A stretch of 64,000 bases of DNA from Solen grandis. Taxonomy: Eukaryota; Mollusca; Bivalvia; Adapedonta; Solenidae. Below the pieces are notes generated by a model. That model had not been told where the DNA came from. It searched no databases and saw only the letters and a list, made by a program, of their open reading frames with translations. The stretch's first letter is position 1. Each line of letters begins with the position of its first letter. The position numbers and the translations under genes were made by a program. The stretch is taken from the NCBI GenBank assembly GCA_021229015.1, contig CM037792.1, positions 4,163,136 through 4,227,135 of the forward strand, given 5' to 3'. Below are positions 1-13,200 of the stretch, in pieces.

Positions 1-480
1 TTGAAGGTCAAGTTCACATCATTCGTTTGACCTTAAAACCATGTCCCGTCTGTAATTTTGTTATGAATGGTTGTGTTTTGAAATAACTCGACACAAATTA
101 TCCGTAAAATATGATGTAATGTAAACATGAACCAAGTTGCTAGATTCAAGGTCAAGGTCACAGCAGTAAGTTAAGTTTTAACATTTGTGTAAGTAGTCCT
201 GTCTTTACTGTATCTTTGTTGTGTATTGTCATGTTTTGAAATAACTTTGCACATGGGATCCTTAGGACAAAACAATGTGTCGCGAAACAAGTACCAGTTT
301 GCCAGCTTGAAGATCAAGGTAGCATTACTTGGTTTAGGTCAGGATCATAGTGCTCGATTTAACTTAAAATTAGCTTTTATATTTCTAGTTCCTCACCATA
401 TTCACTGACAAACATATCTAATAAACAAAATAGTGGGGGCATCCGTGTCCTATGGACACACTTCTCTTGTTATAATGATT
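1..480. repeat. Degenerate dispersed repeat with 'aaggtcaaggtcac' motifs
   Basis: The tract repeats phrases such as TCAAGGTCAAGGTCAC and GAAATAACT in imperfect units of roughly 110-120 bp. It ends with a 15-bp inverted repeat around 445-459 (GTGTCC TAT GGACAC). It has no convincing ORF; the 60-residue ORF inside it is low complexity. It enters from outside the window, so its left boundary is unknown. Confidence 0.55.
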
Positions 481-519
481 CCATCAAGGCACATATCTCC
501 ATCTGTGGACAAATGAAGA

Positions 520-1560
520 AATATTCCGTTCAAGTAAAGTTAATACCTCCATTATGGTTTCGTCCCTCTAAGTCTAGTATCAAGAATGATTCCCTAAAGG
601 TGCGTTCCTGCATTAGAAGTTATTTTTTGTCCCTCTAATCAGGAATGATTCTATAAATTAAAGGTACAAATATCCATTTAGGGATATATTTTTCTCCATT
701 ATCTAGGAATATTAATTTCAAAAAGAGGTTTCATTTAAATTTGGGGATGAGTTTCGTCCACCTATTTGGAATGATTTTTTCGATTAGAGGTACTACCTTC
801 ACTTTAGTATTTTAATCCCTCTAATCAGGAATGAACCGTACGATTAGAGGTACGTACCTCCATTGTAGTATTTTAATCCCTCTAATCAGGAATGAACCGT
901 TCGATTAGAGGTACATACCGCCACTTTAGGATATGTTCATGTATTTCTGAGCTAGGAATCATTCATTCGAATTAGAGGTACGTACCTCATTTTAGGATCG
1001 GTTTCGACCCGTAATTGAAATAGAGGTACGCACCTCCATTCGGGATAGGGTTCGTTTCTTTTATTGTAACAATTCGTTAAATTAGAGGTACTTACCTCCA
1101 TTTTAGGATATGGTTCGTTCCTTTTATTGTATTGTAATGATTCGTTAAGTTAGAGGTACGACCCCAGATCTCCACTTGGGAATATGTATTTCCCCCTTAT
1201 CAGGAATGATTCTTTAGAATTAGAGGTACGTACCTTCATTTGGGGTAGGTTTTGTCTCTAAAATTTAATAAAATTCGTTCAATTAGAGGTACATACCTCC
1301 ACTTGGTTTTTTTCCATCTATAATGATATTTTAAAAAAGGTACATATCTCCATTTGGGGATTGGTTTTGTGCATCTTATTGAAATAATTTGTTAAACTAG
1401 AGGTACGATTTGGAGATATGCATTATCTTTATCTAGATTATATTCGTTAAATTAGAGGTCTATACCTTCATGTGGTGGTGATATATATGTATTCATTTCT
1501 AGGAACGATTCCTACATTTGGAGGAACATACCTCTATTTAGGGATGTGTATCGCGTCCCT
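520..1560. repeat. Degenerate tandem array, about 60-65 bp unit, palindromic core
   Basis: About 15 or more diverged units, each carrying a variant of TTAGAGGTACGTACCTCCA followed by a T-rich stretch and CCCTCTAATCAGGAATGA. The core AGGTACGTACCT is a perfect palindrome, so each unit could form a small cruciform. Units are clearest between 780 and 1330 and decay toward both edges. No coding potential is seen. Confidence 0.7.
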
Positions 1561-3011
1561 TGTTAGTAACCTTATTCTTCTCTTATTTATTGCTAGATAT
1601 TTCAGGTTTCATTCGCATAGCGTGCTCTTTAACCACATGTTTTACATGTGATTGTACCGTTGAATGTTATCAATAGATATAGGGACTTATACTTGCAAAT
1701 AAAACTCGAACAAAGTATGTCTCCGTTTTTACTTTGAGTCCACACACTTTTTATCACCTTTTACATTTCAACTGTACACTAGGGTATGTTTTCGAAACTG
1801 CATAATCAACACCTGGGTACATTATTCTGAATGCGAAAAGTACCCCGCCTATTTCTAAGAAGAATACAAAAAAAAGGATCGAATTTTCAATTCCCTTTTC
1901 ATATTTTGAATTGTTTCTGCATCTCCTAGTTTTTTTTATCATTTAGATTTCCCAAATGAGTACACACTACTGAGTGATGAGAGACTGAGATTGAATGAAA
2001 TTGTAAATGTGGCTGAATCGGAAAAAAAACTAAACAACAATAACATTAAAAGAAAAGAATGTACGTACGCCTTTATAGCTTTTAATTATGTTTGCAATAA
2101 GTTTATGAAGATTGTTTATTGGTTTTATTATAAAAAGCTTTCTTTTTCTTATGAATTTGATTATTTTCATTTTCTTCCACAATACTGAGTGTTAAATGAA
2201 TTCCATTTACACTAATATTAGAATATTTATAAATTCTAAATAAGGTGCTTATGTTCTGACTCAAGTAATCTATATTTGGTGGGTTTTTTTCTTGAAAGAT
2301 GATAAAAATCACCTGGTTACTTAAACTTTAAATAATGACCCTAGCAAGATTTGAATTCTATAAAGAATACATGTATATGAACGTCTTTTATGAGCATACA
2401 TTTAAAAAAGGCCATAATCTGTTTAAAACTTTTGACAAGAACAGGGCGAAAGATATTCATATTGAAATCATATTATTTAAAAATGAATACGTCTCTTAAA
2501 GTAACCTATATATATCAAATCTGGTGTATTCTATTTAGATATAATTCTGGAGAAAAGTGTTAGCGATAAAATGTGTAAGAAAGGTAGTATTTCTCACCCT
2601 ATCAAACTAAATTGTTAACTCAACCAAACATAATATGAAAAAAAATCGTTATTTCCTTTTTTGAAAATGCCTGTAGTGGCATGTTTCTGAAAATCGTAGT
2701 CGATTTTTTTTGATGAAAAGAATAAGTAGCATATACTTCTGTGTGTGTTGGCGAATAAGGATTTTGTTTTATCAATTGATTTAACAGTTCGATTGTCATC
2801 TTTTGATTTGTCAGCGTTCCATAAATAATGGTCGTCAATGATGCATTTTGCACATGAGCGAATTGTAGAGGACATCGAATCAGTCAACGAATTGCAAAAT
2901 AAAAAAATGTATAAAATGCAACATTTTTACTGATGTGCCAGCGCTGGAGCTTTTTACAAAATTGCTAACCGAATTTAAATTTTCATCGCGTAATCATACC
3001 GGGTGAAAATT
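1561..3011. other. AT-rich intergenic DNA, no gene seen
   Basis: AT-rich sequence with short random ORFs on both strands (60-90 residues) that show no domain, no signal peptide and no splice-site support. No repeat family was recognised. Confidence 0.5.
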
Positions 3012-3306
3012 GTTTGTTCAACGTCCCACCTTTAGTATTTCAGTCATTTGGAGACGATATCTACTTGAAACAGATATAGTGCCACCACACTGCAGTATCA
3101 CGCCGTAGACATGAGACATGATACCATACACAGTCACATTATCCTGACAACGGGCCTTAAATTCGTGATACTATCCTTATCCAACTAGTCCCGCAACTAC
3201 CTTTTTATTTTGATAGTCAAGCAAGGGAGCTATATCAGTACCATTTCTTACGATGTTGGTATGTCGCGACCGGGGATCGAACCCACGACCTCCCATTCCC
3301 GAGGGA
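3012..3306 (-). mobile_element. tRNA-derived SINE, reverse strand, family 1
   Basis: Read on the minus strand it has a tRNA-like head with a B-box-like GGTTCGATCCC and GGAGGTCGTGGG, then the body phrases TAGCTCCCTTGCTTG, GGCGTGATACTGCAGTG and the tail TGGGACGTT. These match the better-preserved copies at about 17.2 and 61.8 kb. The copy is diverged and its 5' A box is lost. Confidence 0.8.
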
Positions 3307-6300
3307 TTATATTTTCATTTTTTTTACGTCGGTTATATTAATTCTCTCGACAGTTCCTGGGTTTGATCAGTTCAATGCGCATGAGAAGGTCATATTAATT
3401 TAATTTATTTTTTTTGCGTTATACATTTATTAATCTACTAATTTATAATTAAATGTTTGATAAATCAGATTTAACGAGGTTAAATGATAGATGTGTTGCC
3501 TACCGCAACGCAGGGGCAGTCAATTGTACTCCTTACATGTAAAAAACACATTATTTTCCAAATTAACATACATGTACTTGGTGAAGCGGTCATGTTTTAT
3601 TTTGATAAGTTTAACAGCTGCAATGAAATAATTATCAGTGGAAAAATGAATAAGCAAGTAGAAACCAGACGTTTATAATTCTGTTCTGTAAATAGGCAAT
3701 GTTGCTTAATCATGACTAAGAATGCAGGAAAGAATGCCCATCATCAAATTATTATGTAGCAAAGGGTTTGGCAGGAAAACCGCAGTTATGGATGGTCTCT
3801 TCATAATATATGTCAATAATTGGTCAGTTAAAAAAGGTAAATAAATTGTAGTTGTCCTCACGTTTGACAAAAGGTGAAACCATAAACTTATACATCACAA
3901 GAGTCTCAATAGGTAAACTAAACGAGCACCAACTAACAGACAAAAAATAATAGAAGCCACGTAGATATTGAATATGATATTAATAATTGTATATTAATGC
4001 TGAAAATATCGGTTTCTTAATCTGAATTTTACATTTTAATTATCTCGGAAATTTCACAGCGACCTAAAACACTTTTCCTTTAATATTTCGGCATCAAACG
4101 TTTGACAAAATTTCGATTTATCCTTGTAGTTTGTCATGAACAAGGCATTGTGCCGAATCTTAAGTATTATTCAAACGTTTATATTCCATACATTGCAATT
4201 AAAATGTTCATTCATTTCTTAATGTCAAGAAATGTCCTATAACTTTATATTCGGAAGCAGTATTTGTTAAAATTAAAGAAAACGACTCAAACATAAATGA
4301 TTTTACCGAATGGTTGAAAAGTAAATTATGATTTCATTTATACTGGTTATGCGCAGTTTGCTAATAACGTTGATTAATTTACACTTGTGCCATTTTATTT
4401 ACAATCAATGAAAGTAATCTAAAGTGTTTACGGTCTAATTCTCTGAAACAAGATGAGATTTAAACTAATTAAATTGATTTTCCCGATATTTTTATTTTAA
4501 ATTTGTATGCTTTTTATATCCAAAGTATGATGAATACAATTAACTATGAATCAAGTGATCCAAAGATTTATGTACATTCCTCAGTTTTCCATGCATTGGG
4601 AAAAAATGATGGTTAACAAATCAGAGATTTATTTCCAAGGCGATCATTTGCAAATCTTAGAGATGTTTTATTTCGAATGTAAATGGAAAAATACGTTTTT
4701 TATATCAAGATAAAGAATCTGTCAACCAGTCAAATTCTGGATTTTTTTATTTGTTTTTTATCGAAATGTTTGGCAAATCATACCCGTTTGTTCAATTCAG
4801 AACAATATAAAACTGCTATATGACAGTAAATTGACCATGCCATTTTCCTCACGTGAATATCATGTTCATATTAATAATTGACTGAATATGAAAAAACCTT
4901 TATTTCCTGTTTATTCAACATCCGCCGCATGTGACAAGGAAGACAAAAAAGGTTGATACTCAATGTAAAAAGAAAAGTATATGTCAATTGACTGTGTCCA
5001 TAGAGACCACGGTTAATCAAACATTCTTATCTACGCACCGCGCGGACAGCCGGGTTCCGAAGTCCTAAAATAGTTAATGGTTACATTGAAATGGTCTCAA
5101 TTTATTAAACTGGTCATTGTCCCAAACGGTTTGCTATGTGGACTGAACAATGAACAAAGATACTGTGTGGTACTTGGTTTAAATAGAACAAGAGGGAATA
5201 CAGTATTGTCCTAAAAGTAATTTGTAAGATACTTATTTCCTACAAGTACCTATTTTGATATTCGTAACTGGATTCGTCATCCTCAGTTTCGAAACCTTGC
5301 CCATTTATTATGGAGCTGTTATATATTGCATTTTTGTTGGTAATATATTAATGTATATTTTATTATCATAGACGTAGAAGAATGGTGAAAGGGTCAAATT
5401 ACAACCCACTATAACCTAGTTTTTATGATAAACCTATTAATTAAATTTTATTTTTAGATTTTTATATATAATAAATATTATAAGTATATTATTTTCATGG
5501 CAACAACATAGATCTACGTCTAAACTGATAATGATTTTGTTTTAAACATTCTGAATGGTCACTTGAAGGCTTATTATATTTAATAATTATTCAATTTCCA
5601 TGAAAAAGAAAATATAAAATAACAATGACATATCGTAGACTAACAATAGACAAATATCTGCTGTTAAACACCAGACAGTTAAACGCACCGAAAATGTTGA
5701 TCAAATTACGCATTTATTATTTTGGATGATGTCAAAATATTTTCATTGTTTACATTTTGCATTGGCGATTATTCCCGAAGACGGCCTGTAATCGGAAATA
5801 ATTTGAATTTGAAAAACCGTCGTCGAATCACAATTTGTTTATCTGCTACGTCATCAATGTATGCATTCGTGATTCGTTTACGGAGACATATGAAATGTCA
5901 TTGGAAAATTGACGAAGATATGCGGAATATGCAAATTAGTTATTTTTGTAAAACTTGAAAGATCTTTAGTAATAGTTTTTCATATTTATACATTGTAGTA
6001 ACGTTGAGGTCAATGAGTATGCACAGATTGCATTTCATTTTTAACAAATCTGTAAAACACACGTTGCTTTTCTGTCCGAAGAATATACACTGCTTTTGGA
6101 AGAATAATGAGTCCCTAAAGTTAACAGTCATTAATTTCATCTGTGAGTATGAGAGTAAATCCAGAATGATAATTAGATGTTTTCTATTGCTTCGACAGTA
6201 GTAAAGGTTTAAAATTCCCAAGACCTTTTGTATTTGAATTTATGAATAACTGTGTGAAAACTGTAAATTTGCAACATCTTGGCACTGAGTAACTTCAATA

Positions 6301-7897
6301 TATCTTACCTTTGGGAAAGCTCATAACGTTTCCAGCGTCTAAATCTTCTTTTTTTAAAGTTCCCACTCACTATGCTGCCTCGCAGAAGTTGGAGCGTGCT
6401 TATATCTTCCTTCAGGCTGATGTATTTGTATGTGGTCATAGCCATAAACTTTACTGCAGGTATAACTCTTCCTATCGCTGTACTGTAGAATATTCAGGAT
6501 TTGGAAAGACCTCAATAGTTGTGATTGTCCCTTGGTCATTTCACATCATTATCAATCAACACTGTCTTCATCAACCAACTGCATCTAGATTGACCGACAA
6601 TCTAGTCATTCTCGTCGTCTGTACAATCTACATTGGGTGTATGAGTGCCATCATTACCATCCACAATGTTAATGATTTCTATAATAATTTTTAAATGCTT
6701 ATATTTATTTATCTGAATTAAATCCTTTAATACCAAAGATTGTCTTTAATTTTAAAAAAAATATTTTTGATAATTACAATTTGGTCTTTAATTTCACTTG
6801 CTCCTGATTAGTGCAGAATCTCTCAAATTACATTCAAACAAAATTGAAACCTTCATTTTTTTTATTCAGAACACAGATCAATGAAGTGAGTACAACATTT
6901 GTATTTATAATTTGCTTTTTAACATTACACAAGAAGAGTTCATTGGAACACACGTGACACGCGCTGCAGAAGTAATGTGAGGGACATACGACAGACGAAT
7001 GATACTTCTTCTTACAGCGGTAACTAACAAAAAATATAAGCTGATAAAAATAAGAGTGGGAAACAAAAATACTTCTCATATCAAATTATTATTCATGCTA
7101 TCAGACAAACACTAGGTAAACTATCCAGTTTCAGAATACTTTGTAAGGATTTTGATAAAAATATTGTCCTTACAAATTACCCTTCAGTGGTATTTCTTTC
7201 TTTATATATAAAATCAAGCCATACATATGTTAAATATGTTTGAGCCTGAAGTACGCAGTCAAGTATTACTTGTTTGAATTTGATCATATCCACAATGTAC
7301 ATAATACATTTACATTATGTTTTGTATTTAAAAATTTACAACAAGGAAGTTTATCTCAGAAAATGAATAAGTATATTTCACGTGTTCACGAATCCACTCA
7401 AAAGAGGCAATATCCAGCTTATTGGGGAAGAAAGTAGATAACTGGGGCACTGCAAGTAAAGTGGTTAATTAAGTCTTGTTCTTGCAGATTTGCCTTAGGA
7501 TAAGAGAGTGGTGTATTTATTATGTACATAACAACAGGAAATGTGTTAAGGATTGCATCTTTCCTCAGTTCGAGATGCCTGTTTTACAGTGATAAATGTA
7601 AGTTCAGTTAGGCATCTTCCATATGGACTTCCTTGGCATGATGATATACAATTAAAGCATATGCAACAATGTTTAAATACATCTTGTGATACAAGATGGT
7701 GATGAGATGATTATTTATTGTTTTGAAACATTAATGATGGTCCTTTAGTCTATACACTATGTCTACAATAATTTATACCGAGGTATTTACCCGTGATTGG
7801 GAAACACATTTTTACAACTAGTGTTAAATCCTCGCATCTGTAACGTGGTTGTATTAGGTAACTGATTTCTTGAAACGAACTCAGTAGACGTTTTTAT
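3307..7897. other. Long AT-rich intergenic tract
   Basis: No gene model could be supported. The longest ORF (6311-6694, plus strand, 127 codons) contains a short GHSH-like motif that could be a decayed metallophosphoesterase scrap, but neither splice sites nor an extended domain supports it. The rest is AT-rich with short homopolymer runs. Confidence 0.45.
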
Positions 7898-8045
7898 TTG
7901 GTTTAACGTCCCATCTACAGAATCTCCGTCAAACATGGAGACAGATATAGTTCTAACACACTGCAGAATCACGCCGTAGACATGTAGCATGATACCACAC
8001 TCAGCCTTATTATCCTGACCACTGGCCGACCAGTCCTGGAACATT
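7898..8045 (-). mobile_element. SINE family 1 body fragment, reverse strand
   Basis: Contains the reverse complement of the family-1 tail (GTTTAACGTCCCA) and of the GGCGTGAT-CTGCAGTGT body. The tRNA-like head is absent. It is a truncated copy of the SINE also found at 3.0, 17.2, 26.8 and 61.8 kb. Confidence 0.75.
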
Positions 8046-9713
8046 AAACCTCGCATTATTGAAGAAGCTTAAATTAAGGTATAGTTGTGAGCTGACATCA
8101 TTTTTATGAAGCTCTATTTATGTAATAGCAAACTTTTGATGATGCAATGAATTTTATCTTACGGCATGTTAGAAAAATACGTTCAGTTTAATATAGGATT
8201 GCAAAAACATATCGTTTCTTTACTACGACGGAGAACTCTTTACAACTGAAATTGATAAATGTCTTATCTAATGTGGATATCAAAACGCATTATATATTAA
8301 TAAGATTAAGAATGTTTCTGTCATATTAATCAGTTCAAAACTCACATTTTTCTTACAAATATTTCAGACATTTAATATGATCATAGAGTGTAAATATCCA
8401 CGGTATTTATATCTATATAGATAGCATACATTGCAATCGTCTTCATAATGTAATAATTTATTTAAATTTAATGGTGTATGTATTTTTTCATTTAAAAGAT
8501 GATCAAACATATAGTATTCTCTCCTTCACCTAAATTTGTTAGGAAACATCAAATTGATAATAGTTGACACTATTGTCGGAACGAAACTTCGGAAGACAAC
8601 CATTAGAGTACACAATCATCTCCGATATGCACTTTCAAATAATAATTTACCCAATTTTGACTTTAAATACTTTAATATTCTTTACATCATCAATTTACTG
8701 CTGATTACATATTCCTAAAACATGGACTGAAATTCACTTGAAGCTGTAGAAACATAAATTACAAATAAACTGGAAATTTATCCACAGGAAAAGGATATAT
8801 CCGCTACGTATTAATCAGTCATTTTTTATTTATTTTGCCACACAATTTAGTTTCAAGTGATCTTAATATCTCTCTCCCGTGTCCGTTGAATAATCTACTA
8901 TAATATAGAATGGATTGTGTATAATGTAGTGTTGTTGAATTGAAATATTATCCTGTTCCTTGAAGAAATTACAAATATGAAATTCCTGCATTCATTTCCC
9001 TGAATAAAATACAGGAAATGTCTTGCAGTTTCATAAAATATTAAGTTAATACGAACAGGATTCTGAAGAATTCAGGTTAGAAGTAAATAATTGAGGGGAT
9101 ATCAAAAGATATGAATCATTTTAACTTAATTGTTGATTATAGCCATTTTTGAAAATATAACACTTATTGACAAGAGCATTTGTGTGCAGCCGCAGCTGAT
9201 TTAGAAGTACAGATTTTCGTAAAAGCAATTCACGGAAATATCTAAGCTTGAAAATAAAATTAAATTCTGGGTTATAACCTTTATCATGAATATTGCCATG
9301 ACTTTACCAAATGATAATAGCAATGAAAAACTTTTTTCAGTGATATACCACGCAACAGACATGTGTTAGATATGCAAGTTTTATCTTATAATTGAAGTTT
9401 AGTACAAGTATAAAGTATCATTTAAGGATGCGTGACAATACTTATTGGGATGGTGCACTTTTACAACAAATCTGGTATATGTAAGTCATGTCATATGAAA
9501 GACAAAGCTATAACATTTTATGCAAGAAATAAAAGGTCAAAGATTAAGGTCAAGACCTCTGAGCTTCGTTATGCGATGAAGAGGTCATCACACAAAATAT
9601 AAAAATCTAGGACATATGATTCCGGATATATATTTTGATCACACGATTAAAAATATAAACGTACGTACGTTCGAAGGTAAATAAAATATCGCGGTAGGAG
9701 GGTGTCGCGGCAT
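8046..9713. other. AT-rich intergenic DNA, no gene seen
   Basis: Only short ORFs without features. A short GGTCAAAGATTAAGGTCAAG phrase near 9533 resembles the repeat at the window start. Otherwise nothing was recognised. Confidence 0.45.
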
Positions 9714-9718
9714 ATATA

Positions 9719-10264
9719 CTGACTACAGAAGTATATTTTAATTATAAACAAGTGACAAATATCAATATGAATATCACAACATACAGTGTCTTAAAATTAT
9801 TATAACAAATCAGTTTGATCCTTGTCTGATTGATAAAATTAAAATTTAACCTGAGCAATCCAATAGATATGTCATTTATCCAAATGTAAGTCCGAAATTA
9901 ATTCGACACTGTTGAATGACCCACACTTGATGAATTGCTGCCAAAAACAAGTCTGCTAAAACAGGTCTCCTCAACAAGTCTGCTCTCCCTAAAACCACCT
10001 TCATTATATATACTAGAAACAACCATACTGTTCTCCAAAAAAAATATTCTAAAGTGTAAACAGGTTACATAAGACTTCTAGAATTTTCCATAGAAAGAAA
10101 GAAAGTTCCAGTAAACAAATATACCAGTAAACAAGTTTTTTTTAGAATAGGTTTCACCTAATGGATCACTCAAGAACAAAACTAGTAAACAATTTATTCT
10201 TAGAATAGGGATTTCCTTCTACAGTGTTGTGTATACATAACTAGGTTAGGTGTAATATGTAACA
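9719..10264 (-). repeat. 3' LTR of the retrotransposon (left copy)
   Basis: Nearly identical to the sequence at 15088-15658, sharing for example GTATATTTTAATTATAAAC near its left edge and AGGTGTAATATGTAACA at its right edge. The right edge abuts the polypurine tract, which makes this the 3' LTR of a minus-strand element. The exact left base is uncertain by a few bases because the two copies diverge there. Confidence 0.9.
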
Positions 10265-10436
10265 CCTCCCCTCCTTAAGAAAAAAGATTTATGCAATAAA
10301 TCTTTTTAGGTTATTATGATTAAATATAAAATACAATATACACAAATTAAATTACAGTAAACAGTAAACATGGGAAATTAAACATGCCTAGATAAGATAA
10401 GTCCAGATATCATTTCAAACATAATTTAAATGCACA

Positions 10437-11222
10437 TTACACACGTGACAAAGCATCTGGAATGATATTTTCCTTTCCTTTAATATGTTTAACATCAAGG
10501 CCAAATTCTTGCAACATTAAACTCCACCTTAAAATTTTTTTTTATAAAAGTTCAGAATATTTCAACTAATAATTTTTATATTTCTTTGATGTTTGTTAAA
10601 TTTTTTTCAAAAATAACAAACAAGGTGGTCAACTCCATTATTGTCTTCTTGTAACAGAACAGCACCAGCACCAACATCACTAGCATCCACAGTTAGCTTG
10701 AAACATTTATTAAAGTCTGGTGCTCACAGAACTGGTGCGCTCTTGAGTATGGCTTTTAACTTTTCAAATGCTATTTGACAGTCATGATTCCAAAAAAGGC
10801 TTTACCTTTTTTAAGCAGATTTGTCAAAGGCTCAGAAATTTCTGAAAAGTTCTTACAGAATTTTCTGTAATATCCAGCCATACCAAGAAATCTTTCACAT
10901 AATGACAAAATTCACTTTTAGCCAGGTTAATGGTCAACTTTGCATCACTTAATCTGTTGAATAATTCTCTGATGATCCTCAGATGTTCCTCAAAGGTGTC
11001 GGAATAGATGATGACATCATCGATGTAAGCATCACAACCGTCAAGGCAGGATATAACACTATTGATGAGCCGTTAAAAGGTGGCCGGTGAATTTTTCATA
11101 CCAAAAGGCATTACATTGTACTGATACAGTCCATCAGGTGTAACATATACTGACAGTTCTTTGGCACGATCTGTAAGTGGGACCTGCCAGAATCCTTTAA
11201 TAAGTCAAACTTTGGACATGGT
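10437..11222 (-). pseudogene. Retrotransposon reverse transcriptase and RNase H remnant
   Basis: Conceptual reading on the minus strand, with frame changes, gives hallmarks of Ty3/gypsy RT: DLLKGFWQVPL-like sequence near 11200, FGMKNSPATF near 11100, and the catalytic YIDD box (DAYIDDVI) at 11010-11033. RNase H follows with FKLTVDASDVGAGAVLLQED near 10670-10710 and the typical end GKENIIPDALSRV followed by a stop at 10437. The N-terminal RT segment before DLLKG is missing and abuts the integrase C-terminus, so an internal deletion is likely. RT and RNase H lie downstream of integrase, unlike standard Ty3/gypsy. Confidence 0.9.
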
Positions 11223-11229
11223 TGGTTAA

Positions 11230-13200
11230 TTATTTGAGTTGTGTCTGTTGTAATGACTCCAGATGAATTAATTTCTTGTCGATGTTCTTCAAAATGTCAG
11301 AGTTATTTAATTTAAGCGGACAAGGGTCAACATAAACATCACAAGTACTAAGGTTATCTGGTTCAAGTGGGACAGGTTTAATAACTGACACAGGTTTAAC
11401 AATATTTTTGTTATTTCTATCAATGTATTTTGTCAACATATTGACATGGCACATTTGTTTTTGTTTTCGCCTCCCAGGAGTCAGGATGACATAATTAAGA
11501 TCACTGATTTTCTTGTCAATTAGATATGGACCAAAATATCTGGCTTGTAATGGTTTGCCTTGAATTGGCAACAAAGCAAGGACCTGATCACCTGGTTTGA
11601 AATTTCTGTTTTGAGTTTTAATGTCATATTTCTGCTTCATTTTGTCCTGAGCTAGATGAAGATTAGATCTTGCAATTTCGCAAGCTTTTTCACAATCTAC
11701 CACGAAAGTCAGAAACATACTGTAATAAATTCAAAGATGATGAGTTATCATCGGCCAAGAATTTGTCTTTAAGCATTTTTAATGGTCCACGTACAGTGTT
11801 CAAATGGACTAAAGCTAAGTGACTTTTGAATAGACTCTCTAACAGCAAACAGAAGCAAAGGGATACCTTCATCCCAGTTCTTCTCTTTGTCAAAACAGTA
11901 TGTCCTTCTCATGTTTTTCAATGTCTGATGAAATATTTCTAAAGCACCTTGACTTTCAGGGTGATAAGCAAAAGACCTACAGTCGAACCCCGCTTACTCC
12001 ACCACCTCTCATTCAAATACCCGGCGTCATTCGAAATACCAGACCACGATTACATCGTTTTTTAAATGAACATTTCGAGACGACGTTGATGTCACGTTTA
12101 TACATGTAGTTCTGACCTGATGAATGTTTATGTATGTATTGATGTATGCATTGGTTATGTAACATTTATGAAAAAGAGATTAATTTTGTCAATAAATATC
12201 ATTTATCTATTGTTGTTTTTAAGACGACGTGATAGGGTTTTTAAAAAAAAGTACATCTATTAGATGTTTTTTTATCGATATCTTTTATGCATGAAAATAT
12301 GGAATTTGTAAAATGAAAGTTGATTAATCTATATTCGTTTTCATTTACGCTCCTAAATCGTAATAAAATATTTTAATAAGAGTACATTATATATTACGTT
12401 CACTGCATGAAAAAGTGGGTGGGATGGGTTTTTGTTCAAACGGTCGACGGGGTTTGGGTTATTCGAAACCATGTCTGACTCGAAATAAAACGCCGATCCC
12501 CGGGATTTCGAATAACCGGGGTTCGACTGTATATTGATGAATACCTAATTCATGCATGACTTGTTGAAATATGCCTGACATGAAATTTAAGCCTTGATCA
12601 GACTGAACTGATTTAAGAAGACCAAGAAAAGTAAAAAAAACTTCACAAGGGCTTTAACAATGGTGTTGGACTTTATTTTTCGCAAAGGTACTGCCTCAGG
12701 AAAACGAGTCGAAGCACACATTATGGTCAAAAGATACTCATTTCCTGATTTTGTTTTGGGCAAAGGTCCAACACAGTCAATGAGAACTAAACGGTTCCTT
12801 AAAAGCAGGAATAGGATGTAACTCTGCTTTGGGAATTGTTTGATTTGGTTTACCCACCATTTGACAAGAGTTACAGTAATGAGACAGTAATGAGACACAT
12901 CTGATTTTAAACCAGGCCAGAAGAAGTGATTCAACATTTTGTTATAAGTCTTGTTTATACCTAAATCACCTGACATGGGTGTTTCATGAGCCAGACTAAG
13001 TATTTCCTCGCGATATTGCTTTGGAACTACAATCTGATGGTTAACCATCCATTCATCATCGGCTGAAACAGAAGGTTGTCTCCATTTCCTCATAAGGACA
13101 CCGGCCCTTTCATAATATCCAACTGGAACACTTGAAATCTCGTTCTCAGGTAAAACCTTTTCGAACAAGCATGAAATATCAGGGTCATTATTTTGATCCT
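11230..13200 (-). pseudogene. Retrotransposon integrase, split by a MITE
   Basis: Minus-strand fragments give an H2C2-like zinc region (about 12990-12870, with ETPMSGDLGINKTYN and FFWPGLKSDV), then the DDE core. LIDCVGPLPKTKSGNEYLL holds the first Asp, SDQGLNFMSGIF (about 12600) the second, and YHPESQGALE (about 11950) the Glu. The C-terminal GPY-type segment ARYFGPYLIDKKISDLNYV follows at about 11540. In the zinc region the usual second His appears as Asp (SGDLG). The core is cut by the 550-bp insertion at 11980-12529; reading across it restores HQY followed by a SxAYHPES-like sequence. Several frameshifts occur. Confidence 0.92.
11980..12529. mobile_element. TA-flanked MITE with CAGTCGAACCCC terminal repeats
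   Basis: Begins CAGTCGAACCCCG and ends CGGGGTTCGACTG, perfect inverted ends, with TA on both sides (11978-11979 and 12530-12531). That is the signature of pogo/Tigger-type Tc1-mariner elements. The subterminal region also pairs (ATTCGAAATACC against GGTTATTCGAAA). There is no transposase ORF, so it is non-autonomous. It sits inside the integrase pseudogene and therefore inserted after the retrotransposon. Confidence 0.92.

Noticed and set aside
6311..6694. 127-codon ORF with a DVFVCGHSHK motif suggesting a metallophosphoesterase
   Set aside because: Only one short motif, no other metal-binding blocks, and no exon partners. Kept as a comment in the intergenic entry.
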